Below are positions 27,124 through 36,979 of a stretch of DNA of 64,000 nucleotides, one piece after another. Source of the DNA: Fontibacterium universale (GTDB lineage Bacteria; Pseudomonadota; Alphaproteobacteria; Pelagibacterales; Pelagibacteraceae). The stretch spans positions 124,001 to 188,000 of the forward strand of contig CBDEAT010000001.1 in NCBI GenBank assembly GCA_965236175.1. Direction: 5' to 3'. The notes under the pieces were generated by a model. It saw only the letters and a program-made list of their open reading frames with translations, did no database searches and had not been told where the DNA came from. A program made the translations under genes and the position numbers. Positions within the stretch are counted from its first letter, which is position 1; every line of letters starts with the position of its first letter.

Positions 27124-28712
27124 TTATTTAATTTTAGGCAGCACGTTAAACTGATGAAATGGAGGAGGCGAACTCAAAGTCCATTCTAACGTAGTTGCTC
27201 CTTCTCCCCATTGGTTATCAGGAACTCTTTTTCCTCTAATAAATGCATGAGCTACTAAAACTAAAAATACTAATAACTCCAAAACCAGAAATATAAGATC
27301 CAATTGAAGAAACAAAATTCCATCCAGCATAAGCATCTGGATAATCAGCATATCTTCTTGGCATCCCAGCTAAGCCTAAAAAATGCTGAGGAAAAAAAAC
27401 TAAGTTAACCCCTATAAACGATGTAACCAGAAATGAAGTTTACCTAAAAATTCTGAATATTCATATCCTGACATTTTTCCAAACCAGTAGTAGAAACCTG
27501 CAAATATAGAAAATACTGCATCCAAGAGAAAGTACATAATGAAAATGTGCAACAACATAATATGTGTGGTGTAAGGAAGTATCTACCCCTGCATTTGCAA
27601 GAACAACTCCTGTTACGCCCCCGACAGTAAATAAGAAATATAAATCCAATGGCCCAAAGCATAGGTGTTTTAACTGTGATGGAGCCTCCCCACATTGTTG
27701 CAATCCATGAAAATACTTTAATCCCTGTGGGCACCGCAATAATCATAGTTGCAAAAACAAAGTATGCTTTTGTATCTACGCCTAGACCAACTGTGTACAT
27801 GTGATGAGCCCAAACAACAAAACCTACAACTCCAATAGACACCATTGCATAAGCCATTCCAAGATATCCAAAAATAGGTTTTTTTGAAAAAGTTGAAATA
27901 ATATGGCTAATCATTCCAAAGCCTGGAAGGATCATAATATAAACTTCCGGGTGTCCAAAGAACCAAAATAAATGTTGAAATAAAACCGGATCCCCTCCTC
28001 CTTTGGGTTCAAAAAAAGCTGTTCCAAAATTTCTATCCGTTAATAACATTGTAATTGCGCCAGCAAGAACTGGTAAAGACAACAATAATAAAAATGCTGT
28101 AACTAAAATTGACCATGCAAAAAGAGGCATTTTATGCATTGTCATTCCAGGCGCTCTCATATTGAAAATTGTAGTTATGAAATTAATAGCTCCAAGAATT
28201 GATGATGCTCCAGCAAGGTGCAAACTTAATATTGCAAGATCCATTGCTGGTCCTGGTTGTCCAGCCTTTGAAGATAACGGTGGATATATTGTCCAACCTC
28301 CTCCTGTTCCAAGTCCTCCAGGAGGACCTTCAACAAAGAGAGATGAAATTAATAAAATAAATGCAGCCGGTAATAACCAAAAAGAAATATTATTCATTCT
28401 AGGAAAAGCCATATCAGGCGCACCTATCATAAGTGGAACAAACCAATTTCCAAAACCTCCTATCATCGCTGGCATAACCATAAAAAAAATCATAATTAAA
28501 CCATGACCAGTAACTAAAACATTGTAGAGATGATAATCTCCTCCAAGTATGCCGTCGCCTGGATACATCAGTTCTATTCTCATAAGAATTGAAAAAATTG
28601 TTCCAACAATTCCTGCAATGATTGCAAAAATTAAATACAAAGTTCCTATGTCTTTATGGTTAGTAGATAAAAACCATCTTTTCCAAAAACCAGGGTAGTG
28701 AGAATCTTGCAT
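27124..28712 (-). CDS. coxA: Cytochrome c oxidase subunit I, interrupted by four apparent indels
   Basis: Assembled across frames this is a full-length aa3-type subunit I (about 530 residues). Frame one gives the start MQDSHYPGFWKRWFLSTNHK, haem a ligand region VTGHGLIMIFF, CuB/Tyr box WFFGHPEVYIMILPGFG and the VWAHHMYTVG pair. The rest, VDTSLHHTYYVVAHFHYVLSLG, then GFYYWFGKMSGYEYSEFLG, PQHFLGLAGMPRRY and the end EWTLSSPPPFHQF, needs frame changes near 27637 (+1), 27520 (+1), 27425 (-1) and 27274 (+1). All metal ligands are conserved; sequence error is more likely than a dead gene. Confidence 0.93.
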
Positions 28713-28718
28713 AGTTTT

Positions 28719-29558
28719 TTATTTAATTATTTTTTCTTTTAAATTATTATCTGCAAAAATATTATTTTCAGGATATTTTGTAAACTTTACTTTCGCCACT
28801 TTAAGCCATTCATTATATTCCTTTTCCGAAACTATTTTTACGACTATGGGCATAAAAGCATGTTTTGTTCCGCACAATTCTAAACACTGACCATAATAAA
28901 TTCCCTCTTTTTGTGCCTTAAACCAAGTTTCGTTAATTCTTCCTGGGACTGCTTCTCTATTTACCCCAAAAGAAGGCATAGCCCAAGCGTGCAAAACATC
29001 GTTGGCTGTTATCAAAACTTTTACAACTTTATTAACTGGAAGCACTACATAATTATCTGTCTCTAAAAGCCTTGGCTGATTTTTTTTTAAATTTTTGGTC
29101 TCAACCATGTTTGCTTCAAAAGATATTTTTTCATCAGGATATTCATATCCCCAGTACCATTGGTAACCAATAACTTTTAAAGTAACATCTGACTTAGGAA
29201 TAATGTCTTGTTTGTATAAGCAATCTGAAAGATGGAACGGCTATAACAACTAAGATTATACAGGGTATTAAAGTCCACAAAACTTCAATTAATGTATTAT
29301 GAGAAGTTTTTGAGGGAATTGGGTTTTTAGATGATCTAAATCGTTAATTAAACTATAAATTAGCAAAAAAAGCACAAAAGCAGATATTGCAACAATAATT
29401 GGCAGTATGATTTTATCATGAAGATGAACAACATCATCCATGACAGTAGTAACAGATTCACTAAATCCAAACTGCCAGTTCTCTCGAGCAAATGCTGTAT
29501 TAGTCGTAGCAACTAATATTAAAGATAAATAAAATTTATTAAATAATTTTTTTGTCAT
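28719..29558 (-). CDS. coxB: Cytochrome c oxidase subunit II, interrupted by two apparent indels
   Basis: Full-length subunit II (about 280 residues) when frames are joined. The N-terminal part has a signal peptide (to FARENW) and first helix (IILPIIVAISAFVLFLLIY). A missing base near 29345 restores RFRSSKNPIPSKTSHNT and the second helix, and an extra base near 29216 then restores YKQDIIPKSDVTLKVIGYQW. The CuA domain is intact: HAWAMPSFG and C-L-E-L-C-G-T-K-H-A-F-M. It is the first gene of the oxidase operon, 6 bases before coxA. Confidence 0.93.
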
Positions 29559-29579
29559 TAATTAAAGATATACTATGTA

Positions 29580-29601
29580 AATATAGTTATTTAACTATAT
29601 T
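29580..29601. repeat. 22-bp palindrome between coxB and tldD
   Basis: Perfect 10-base arms AATATAGTTA / TAACTATATT around a TT spacer, in the 88-base gap between the divergent starts of coxB (29558) and tldD (29647). Its position and symmetry suit a dimeric regulator controlling the oxidase operon, but AT-rich chance palindromes are possible. Confidence 0.4.
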
Positions 29602-29646
29602 ATTATCACAAATATATACAAAAAATTTGCGACACTTTATCTAAAA

Positions 29647-31074
29647 ATGAACCCAAATTTAAATGAGTTTTTTTCAAAAGAAAATTCAATTTCAAAAAAG
29701 TCAGCAGAAACAATAGTTAATAATACTCTTTTTAAGTGTGACGATGGTGAGCTATTCCTTGAATCTACTGTTTCGGAGTCTTTGGTATTGGATGATGGAA
29801 AAATCAAAAATACGAGTTACGATTCTAGTAAAGGTTATGGTTTAAGATCAGTTAATAACGACATTACGACTTACTCTCACTCCAACGAATTAACAGAAGA
29901 GTCTCTAAAACAGTCTGCAAAAATAATTCTGGATGCTAATAAAAATTATTCTGGAAAAATAAATTCAGGACCAAAAAAAACTAATAAATATCTTTATACA
30001 GATGTTAATCCTATCGAGGCAAAAAATTTTTCAGAAAAAATAGATCTATTAAATAAAATTGATAAATATTTAAGATCTAAAAATCCATATGTTAAACAGG
30101 TTTCAAGTTCAATATTTTCTGAATACCAACAAATAGAAATTATAAGACCTGACAATCAAAGTTACTCTGATAAGAGACCTCTTGTTAGATTTAATGTTTC
30201 GGTCATGGTTGAAAAGAATGGAAGAAAAGAAACTGGAAGCTATGGAACGGGCGGTAGAAAAATATTGGACGAATATATTACTGAATTAAATTGGAAAAAA
30301 GTTTGTGATATCGCCCTAAAACAGGCATTAATTAATCTTGAAAGTGTTGATGCTCCTGCTGGCGAAATGAAAGTGGTTCTGGGACCTGGCTGGCCAGGAA
30401 TACTTCTTCATGAAGCAATTGGGCACGGACTTGAAGGTGATTTTAATAGAAAAAAAACTTCAGCATTCTCAAATTTGATGGGGCAAAAAATAGCCGATGA
30501 ACAAGTAACTGTCGTTGATGATGGAACAATTGAAAATAGAAGAGGATCAATCACTATTGATGATGAAGGAACCCCAACTAACAAAACTGTTCTAATCGAA
30601 AAAGGAATATTAAAAAATTATATACAAGACAGATTGAACGCAAGATTAATGAATGTGCAGCCAACTGGAAATGGAAGAAGAGAAAGTTTTGAACACATAC
30701 CAATGCCTCGTATGACAAATACTTATATGCTTTCTGGAAAATATCATCCTGAAGAAATAATTAAATCAGTTGATAAAGGAATATATGCCGTCGCTTTTGG
30801 TGGCGGACAAGTAGATATCACAAATGGTAAATTTGTTTTCTCTTGCACTGAAGCTTATGAAATTAAAAATGGAAAGATTGGCAAACCATTAAAAGGTGCA
30901 ACATTAATCGGTAATGGTCCTGATGTTCTGACAAAAGTTAAAATGGTTGGCAATGATATGGAGCTAGATGCTGGCGTTGGTACTTGCGGAAAAAATGGAC
31001 AATGGGTACCGGTTGGCGTTGGTCAGCCAACAATTTTAATTGATGGCATTACTGTTGGCGGAACTCAAAATTAA
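29647..31074 (+). CDS. tldD: Metalloprotease TldD
   Basis: A 475-residue TldD of the U62/TldD-TldE family, which forms a heterodimeric zinc protease with PmbA (gene at 32.7 kb). The zinc-binding helix HEAIGHGLEGD starts at residue 255; SKGYGLRSV, GTGGRK, the GTPTNKT loop and GVGTCGKNGQWVPVGVGQPT are typical. Substrates known in other bacteria are unfolded or modified peptides. The gene is divergent from coxB and its last bases overlap convergent rsmE by four. Confidence 0.95.
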   Translation: MNPNLNEFFSKENSISKKSAETIVNNTLFKCDDGELFLESTVSESLVLDDGKIKNTSYDSSKGYGLRSVNNDITTYSHSNELTEESLKQSAKIILDANKNYSGKINSGPKKTNKYLYTDVNPIEAKNFSEKIDLLNKIDKYLRSKNPYVKQVSSSIFSEYQQIEIIRPDNQSYSDKRPLVRFNVSVMVEKNGRKETGSYGTGGRKILDEYITELNWKKVCDIALKQALINLESVDAPAGEMKVVLGPGWPGILLHEAIGHGLEGDFNRKKTSAFSNLMGQKIADEQVTVVDDGTIENRRGSITIDDEGTPTNKTVLIEKGILKNYIQDRLNARLMNVQPTGNGRRESFEHIPMPRMTNTYMLSGKYHPEEIIKSVDKGIYAVAFGGGQVDITNGKFVFSCTEAYEIKNGKIGKPLKGATLIGNGPDVLTKVKMVGNDMELDAGVGTCGKNGQWVPVGVGQPTILIDGITVGGTQN

Positions 31075-31790
31075 TTAATCTGAGAATTTAATATAGCAAG
31101 ACCTGCGACCGCCGCAGTTTCTGATCTTAAAATATTCTGCCCCAATGAAATAGGAATGCAATTGTTCATGCTTTTTAATAAGTCTCTTTCTTTTAAGGAA
31201 AAATCACCTTCTGGACCGACTAATAAATAAAATTCACGATTTTTATTATTCTTAATAACTTCATCAATTTTTTTATTGGAAGAATTAATATCTGCAAAAA
31301 AAACTATAGAATTTTTATCAAAAGATTTGATTTTTTTCTCTAACTTTTCAACCTCATGAATAGCTGGCAAAAATAACTGGTTAGATTGTTCGCATGATTC
31401 TTTTATGATCTTTTCTGTTCTTTTAATATTGAAATTTTTTGCAACTGATTTTTCTGAAATAACGGGAACAAAACTCTTAACTCCTATTTCTGTGCATTTT
31501 TGAATTAAATAATCTAATTTTGAACTTTTAATTAAAGAAAATATTAAAGATATCTTTCCTGGTTTATTTATATTTTCAATTTTTGAAATCAATTTTACTT
31601 TTATAGTTTTTTTATCAGAACTAATAATCTCTCCTTTGAACTCGCCATCTTTAGAATTAAATAAAAAAACATTATCCCCTTCTCTTAAACGCATCACATT
31701 CTTCAAATAATGCGCGTCTTCTTTTTCTAAAATTAAATCTAAATCTAGATTTAATTTTTTATCCAAATAAATTCTTACTTTTAAAGACAT
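31071..31790 (-). CDS. rsmE: 16S rRNA m3U1498 methyltransferase
   Basis: A 239-residue RsmE with an N-terminal PUA-like barrel (HYLKNVMRLREGDNVFLFN) and a SPOUT domain: KSSKLDYLIQKCTEIGVKSF, the LLVGPEGDFSLKERDLL loop and the C-terminal SLGQNILRSETAAVAGLAIL. It methylates U1498 of 16S rRNA. It stands alone on the minus strand between tldD and ubiA, with 37 bases to the divergent ubiA start. Confidence 0.95.
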   Translation of the reverse strand: MSLKVRIYLDKKLNLDLDLILEKEDAHYLKNVMRLREGDNVFLFNSKDGEFKGEIISSDKKTIKVKLISKIENINKPGKISLIFSLIKSSKLDYLIQKCTEIGVKSFVPVISEKSVAKNFNIKRTEKIIKESCEQSNQLFLPAIHEVEKLEKKIKSFDKNSIVFFADINSSNKKIDEVIKNNKNREFYLLVGPEGDFSLKERDLLKSMNNCIPISLGQNILRSETAAVAGLAILNSQIN

Positions 31791-31827
31791 AACTGTTATT
31801 GTAACTAAATTATCTAATTTTTACAAA

Positions 31828-32694
31828 ATGTACCAATTTACCAACCTATTAAGATTAAATAAGCCAATTGGAATTTTTTTACTATTCTGGCCATGTGCCT
31901 GGAGTTTAGCGATGTCTCAATGGTTTGTTCTGAACAATTATCTATTTATTAAATACTTAATTCTTTTTTTTATTGGTTCAATAATTATGAGAAGTGCTGG
32001 CTGCGTCTATAATGACATTATAGATAAAAAAATAGACATCAAAGTTCAAAGAACAAAGAACCGCTTAATAGCTTCCGGAAAAATAACAATTAAAACTGCA
32101 TGGCTTGTCATTTTATTGCTTTTAATACCTGCATTCATAATATTATTTCAGTTTAATAATTTTTCTAAAATACTTGGCCTGTCATCAGGATTGTTAATTA
32201 TTACTTACCCCTTTATGAAAAGAATAACATTTTGGCCTCAGTTATTTCTTGGGTTTACATTTAATTGGGGTGTATTACTTGGTTGGTCAGTATTCTTTGA
32301 AAATTTAACAATTGAAACTATCATTTTATATATGGCGGGAGTTTTTTGGACTTTAGGATACGATACAATCTATGCTCTACAAGATAGGCGTGATGATTTA
32401 AAAATAAAAGTAAAATCTACAGCAATAAAATTTGGACACGATTTAAAAAATTTTTTATCTTTTTGTTATATCTCCTTAATAACTCTTTTGATTGCTTTAG
32501 GACTTTTAACAGATAGATCTTTTTTATATTTCGTCTTAATAGTAATTGCAGCGATGCATTTGGCTTATCAGGTGTTAATAATTCAAAAAATAAAATCTAA
32601 CAATAAGGAGAAGATTCAAATAGTTTTTAATAGCAATAATTCTTTTGGAATCTTAATATTTTTAATCTTTTTTTTAGAAATCTATAATGCTTAA
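31828..32694 (+). CDS. ubiA: 4-hydroxybenzoate polyprenyltransferase
   Basis: A 288-residue membrane prenyltransferase of ubiquinone synthesis. The first Asp-rich motif is N62-D-I-I-D-K-K-I-D70 preceded by RSAGCVY, and the second is YALQDRRDDLKIKVKSTA. N-terminal LNKPIGIFLLFWPCAWSLAMS is diagnostic of UbiA. It supplies the quinone used by the bc1 complex encoded at the window's start. It overlaps pmbA by eight bases. Confidence 0.95.
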   Translation: MYQFTNLLRLNKPIGIFLLFWPCAWSLAMSQWFVLNNYLFIKYLILFFIGSIIMRSAGCVYNDIIDKKIDIKVQRTKNRLIASGKITIKTAWLVILLLLIPAFIILFQFNNFSKILGLSSGLLIITYPFMKRITFWPQLFLGFTFNWGVLLGWSVFFENLTIETIILYMAGVFWTLGYDTIYALQDRRDDLKIKVKSTAIKFGHDLKNFLSFCYISLITLLIALGLLTDRSFLYFVLIVIAAMHLAYQVLIIQKIKSNNKEKIQIVFNSNNSFGILIFLIFFLEIYNA

Positions 32695-34006
32695 AGATAA
32701 TTCCTTCTTAAATAATCTTGGTGAATATTGCATTGATGAATTAAAAAAAATCGGAGCAACAAACTCTGAGGTAATAGTGGCTCATTCAATTTCTGAGGAT
32801 ATGCTACAAAGAAATGGAAAAATTGAAGAAGTCACAAGATCCGAAGACATTAGTATTGGCCTAACTGCTTACATAGGACAAAAAAAATCTTCTATCTCAA
32901 CTTCTAATTTAACAAAAAATAATATCAAAGAAGCCATTGTTAGATGCTATGAAATGGCAAAGAGCACACCTGAAGATAAATATTGCGGTCTTCCGGAGAA
33001 TAATAATATTAAAAAAGATCATGTTGATTTAGATTTATTTGATAACTCAATAATCTCTTATGAGGCCAAAAAAAATTATATTTCTGAATGTGAAACAGAA
33101 GCATTAGCTCAGAAAAAAATATTTAATTCTAATGGAGTTTCATTTACCGAGGCTAAATCAAATTTTATACTGAAAAATTCTAATGGTTTTTCCAACGGAA
33201 GAAAGTCATCAATCTTTAGTGTTTCATGTGATGTTCTTGCAAAAGAAGAGGAAAGCATGGAAAGAGACTATGAATATTCATCAAAAAGATTTTTTTATGA
33301 TTTAACTAAACCAAAAGACATTGGAAGAATAGCAGCTCAAAGAGCAAGCGCCAGATTAAGTCCAAAAAAAATAAATTCTTTTACTGGGCCTGCTATATTT
33401 GAACCAAGAGTATCGTCAAGTTTCTTGTCTCATTTAATATCGTCCATTTCTGGACATAATTTGGCTAGAAAAGTAAGTTTTATTAAAGGCGAGATAGGAG
33501 AAATTTTGTTTCAAGAAAATATTAATGTCATTGATGATCCATTGATAAAAAAGGGATTGGGATCAAGAAATTTTGACTCTGAAGGTGTGGATTGTGAAAA
33601 ATTAGAATTAATAAAAAAAGGTAAACTTAATGAGATAATTTTAGATACTTATTCTAGTAAAATGTTAAATAAAAAATCTAATGGAAGATGCGGTGGTACG
33701 ACAAATTGTTATTTTGAAAATGGAAAATTAACAAAAAAAGACTTAATGAAAGATGTTAAAAAGGGAGTTTACATAACAGAATTATTTGGCTCTGGATTTA
33801 ATAGTGTGACAGGCGACTTTAGCAAAGGTGGTTCTGGATTTTTAATCGAGAATGGTGAGATAACTTATCCAATTAGTGAAATCACAGTTGCTGGAAATAT
33901 TAAAGATATGTTCAAAGAGATGCTATTGGCCAATGACTTAGAATTTAAATCTAGAACTAATTCTCCAACAATTAGAATTAATAACGTAAGCATCGCCGGT
34001 AAATAA
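32687..34006 (+). CDS. pmbA: TldE/PmbA metalloprotease partner
   Basis: A 439-residue PmbA (TldE), the non-zinc partner of TldD. It starts inside ubiA and ends immediately before msbA. Segments FDSEGVDCEKLELIKKGKL and the C-terminal GGSGFLIENGEITYPISEITVAGN are typical, and the HExxxH helix of TldD is absent, as expected. tldD and pmbA are separated here only by rsmE and ubiA. Confidence 0.94.
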   Translation: MLKDNSFLNNLGEYCIDELKKIGATNSEVIVAHSISEDMLQRNGKIEEVTRSEDISIGLTAYIGQKKSSISTSNLTKNNIKEAIVRCYEMAKSTPEDKYCGLPENNNIKKDHVDLDLFDNSIISYEAKKNYISECETEALAQKKIFNSNGVSFTEAKSNFILKNSNGFSNGRKSSIFSVSCDVLAKEEESMERDYEYSSKRFFYDLTKPKDIGRIAAQRASARLSPKKINSFTGPAIFEPRVSSSFLSHLISSISGHNLARKVSFIKGEIGEILFQENINVIDDPLIKKGLGSRNFDSEGVDCEKLELIKKGKLNEIILDTYSSKMLNKKSNGRCGGTTNCYFENGKLTKKDLMKDVKKGVYITELFGSGFNSVTGDFSKGGSGFLIENGEITYPISEITVAGNIKDMFKEMLLANDLEFKSRTNSPTIRINNVSIAGK

Positions 34007-35740
34007 ATGACTAAATTAGAACTTATAAACAGAATCTTTAAAACACAGGTTAAAAAATATATTCCAGAACTAAGTATAACTTTTATTTTTATTGTTTTAA
34101 CTTCTCTAACAACGGCTGCCACAGCATGGCTACTAGATCCTGCTATTAAAGAAATTTTTGAAAATAAAAATAAACAAATGCTATATCTTATCCCTGTAGC
34201 AATAGTCTTTACGTTTATAATAAAAGCTTTTTCAATTTATGGAACAAGAATTATTACAATTAAAGTTGGGATAAAAATAATTAAAAATATTCAAACTCTA
34301 ATGGCTCAAAAATTTTTACTATCTGACATCTCACATATTACAAAAAAACATTCAGGAAAATATTTGTCTAACTTTACAAATGATACAACTATCTTATTTA
34401 CAGTTTTAACTGGTGTGGTTGTAACGTTATTTAAAGAAACATTTACATTGATAGCATTGCTTGCGCTAATGTTTTACCACGACTGGCAACTAAGTTTGCT
34501 AGCCATGATAATGATACCTGTTGCTGCTATTTCTTCAAAAAACATAGGAAAAAAAATGGGCAAAAAAGTCCATGTGAGTCTGGAAGCTTCGGATAAATTT
34601 ATGAAATTTTTAAGTGAAATAATCAAAGGATCCTGGTTAATAAAAATCTATCAAAAAGAAGAGGATGAATTAAAAAAAATTAGCATGATTATTGATGAAC
34701 GATTTAAAGCTATAAGAAAAGTTGAGCAAACAAGATTAGGTGCCGGTCCAATAATGGAAATAATTTCAGCCATTGCCATTGCCATTGTGGTTTTTTTTGC
34801 AGGTTACAGAAGTATGCAAGGCGCTATAACACTTGGAGAATTTGTTTCTTTTTTAGCGGCCTTGATGTTGGCCTATCAGCCAGTTAGAGCATTGGCTGGG
34901 ATTAACGTTGGCATACAAGAAGGTATTACAGCTGCTAAACGAATTTATGAAATAATTGATCAAAAAAATGAGATTTATAATGATGAAAATGCTCCTTCTT
35001 TAAAATTAAAAAATGCAACATTAGAGTTTAAAAATATCAGTTTCACATATCCAGATGGAACACATGCTTTAAAAAATTTATCTGCAAAAATAGAAGGTGG
35101 AAAAAAAGTTGGTTTAGTTGGCATAAGCGGATCTGGAAAAACTACATTTTTAAATTTAATTCCAAGATTCTTCAATTTAAAACACGGCACAATTCTTATC
35201 GATGATCAAAATATAAACAACATAAATTTAAATTCATTAAGAAAAGAAATCTCAATAGTTAGTCAAGACGTAATACTTTTTGATGACACTATTAGATCCA
35301 ATATACTTTACGGAAATGCATCCGCATCTAATGATGAAATAATAAACGCATGTAAATTTGCAGCAGCTCAAGAATTTATAGAAAAACTTCCAAATAAATA
35401 TGAAACTATCATCGGCGAAAATGGAATAAAATTATCTGGAGGACAAAAACAAAGATTGTCAATAGCAAGAGCTATATTAAAAGATTCTCCAATAATATTA
35501 TTAGATGAAGCTACTTCATCTTTGGATTCTGAGTCTGAAGCAGTTATCCAAAAAGCTATTGAAAATTTAACTAAAAATAAAACAACAATTATAATTGCTC
35601 ATAGACTATCAACGATAATGAACTGTGATAAAATTTTAGTTTTTGATAGTGGTCAAATAGTTGCTGAAGGCAGTCATGAATTTCTAGTAAACAATTCTTT
35701 GATATACAAAAACTTATATGAAAAACAAATTATAAGTTAA
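34007..35740 (+). CDS. msbA: Lipid A export ATP-binding/permease MsbA-like ABC transporter
   Basis: A 577-residue half-transporter: six-helix permease domain (1-320) and a nucleotide-binding domain with Walker A GISGSGKT (372-379), signature LSGGQKQRLSIARAIL and Walker B IILLDEATSSLDSES. Placed directly before waaA, lpxK and lpxL, its job is most likely to flip core-lipid A across the inner membrane. Starts right after pmbA and overlaps waaA by one base. Confidence 0.93.
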   Translation: MTKLELINRIFKTQVKKYIPELSITFIFIVLTSLTTAATAWLLDPAIKEIFENKNKQMLYLIPVAIVFTFIIKAFSIYGTRIITIKVGIKIIKNIQTLMAQKFLLSDISHITKKHSGKYLSNFTNDTTILFTVLTGVVVTLFKETFTLIALLALMFYHDWQLSLLAMIMIPVAAISSKNIGKKMGKKVHVSLEASDKFMKFLSEIIKGSWLIKIYQKEEDELKKISMIIDERFKAIRKVEQTRLGAGPIMEIISAIAIAIVVFFAGYRSMQGAITLGEFVSFLAALMLAYQPVRALAGINVGIQEGITAAKRIYEIIDQKNEIYNDENAPSLKLKNATLEFKNISFTYPDGTHALKNLSAKIEGGKKVGLVGISGSGKTTFLNLIPRFFNLKHGTILIDDQNINNINLNSLRKEISIVSQDVILFDDTIRSNILYGNASASNDEIINACKFAAAQEFIEKLPNKYETIIGENGIKLSGGQKQRLSIARAILKDSPIILLDEATSSLDSESEAVIQKAIENLTKNKTTIIIAHRLSTIMNCDKILVFDSGQIVAEGSHEFLVNNSLIYKNLYEKQIIS

Positions 35741-36975
35741 TGAGGATTGCTTATTATTTAATAACAACGGTTTTCTATTATCTATTATATCCTTATCTTT
35801 ATTTGAGAATTCTAAAAAAAAAAGAATGTCCATTACGCTATAAAGAAAAATTAGGAATTTCTCTTAAAGTCAGAAATAATGGTTATTTAATATGGTTTCA
35901 TTGCTCGAGTATTGGGGAATTAAAAAGTATATTTCCAATAATTGATCACTATTTAAAAAAAAACCAGATTTTAGTTACAACTTCTACCTTGGGCTCAAAT
36001 GAAGTTTTTCAAAAAAAATATTACAATACTAATAATATCATACATCAATATGCTCCTATTGATAGTCCGCAAATTATTAAAAAATTTTTTAAAAAATGGA
36101 ATCCTAATATTATTTTTTTTACTGAATCTGAAATATGGCCAAACCAGATTTTTTACGCAAAAAATAATAATATTCCAATAATCTTACTTAACGCAAGAAT
36201 CTCTAATAAATCATTTACTAAATGGAAATTAATTAAAAGCAGTATGAATAAAATATTAAATTGTTTTGACTATAATTCTGTGTCAAAGCAACGAAAGTGC
36301 TGATTATTTTAATTATTTTGGAACGTAATAATATTAAAATATTAGGCAATCTTAAATTTGTGGTATCAGAAGATTTTGAAAATAAAGAAGAAAACTTAAA
36401 TTTGCAAAAAAGATTAGTATTTATAGCTCTAAGCACTCATCCTACAGAAGAAGAGGTTTGTATAAAAATACATTCATCTTTGAAATCACAATACCCTAAC
36501 CTACTAACAATCATTATACCAAGACACATAAATAGAATTCCTGAAATACAAAAAATAATTGTAAACACAAAACTAAATTTTTTAATTGCAGAATCTCTTG
36601 ATAATTTTAAAAATAACACCGATATTTTAATAATTAATTCATATGGAAATACTAAAAAAATTCTTAAGTCATCAAAATATGTCTTTATTGGTGGATCTTT
36701 AGTAGATCATGGTGGACAAAATCCAATTGAAGTTGCTTATAACAACTCTTTAATTTTTCATGGACCGCACGTACATAACTTCACAGAAATATATAACTTC
36801 TTAAATAAAGAAAATATTGCTTTTAAGATTAACTCGGGAGCAGAATTAATTGAATCAACTAAAAGAAAAAATTAATGATTATCAAAACAAAAATATTAAA
36901 GAAAAAATAATTAAAATGGGAGATGAGATTTTATCATCAACGATTAAAGAATTAGATCAATATATAGTTAATTAA
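35740..36975 (+). CDS. waaA: 3-deoxy-D-manno-octulosonic acid (Kdo) transferase, interrupted by three apparent indels
   Basis: Joined frames give an intact WaaA/KdtA of about 410 residues. Part one shows IWFHCSSIGELKSIFPII, LVTTSTLGSNEVF, YAPIDSPQIIKKFFKKWNP and TESEIWPNQI. Frame changes (+1 each) near 36282 and 36326 recover QSNESADYFNYFGT and NNIKILGNLKFV; then IALSTHPTEEE, IIPRHINR and the SLVDHGGQNPIEVA box follow. A third +1 near 36861 recovers the tail KEKINDYQNK...LDQYIVN to a stop at 36975. It transfers Kdo from CMP-Kdo to lipid IVA. Confidence 0.9.
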
Positions 36976-36979
36976 TGTA

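Noticed and set aside
28003..28506. 167-codon forward open frame opposite coxA
   Set aside because: Shadow of the conserved coxA sequence on the other strand; composition and lack of context argue against coding.
27124..28712. Programmed frameshifting or an intron/intein in coxA
   Set aside because: Four separate small shifts in both directions, no slippery-sequence-plus-structure pattern and no inserted domain; scattered one-base errors explain it better.
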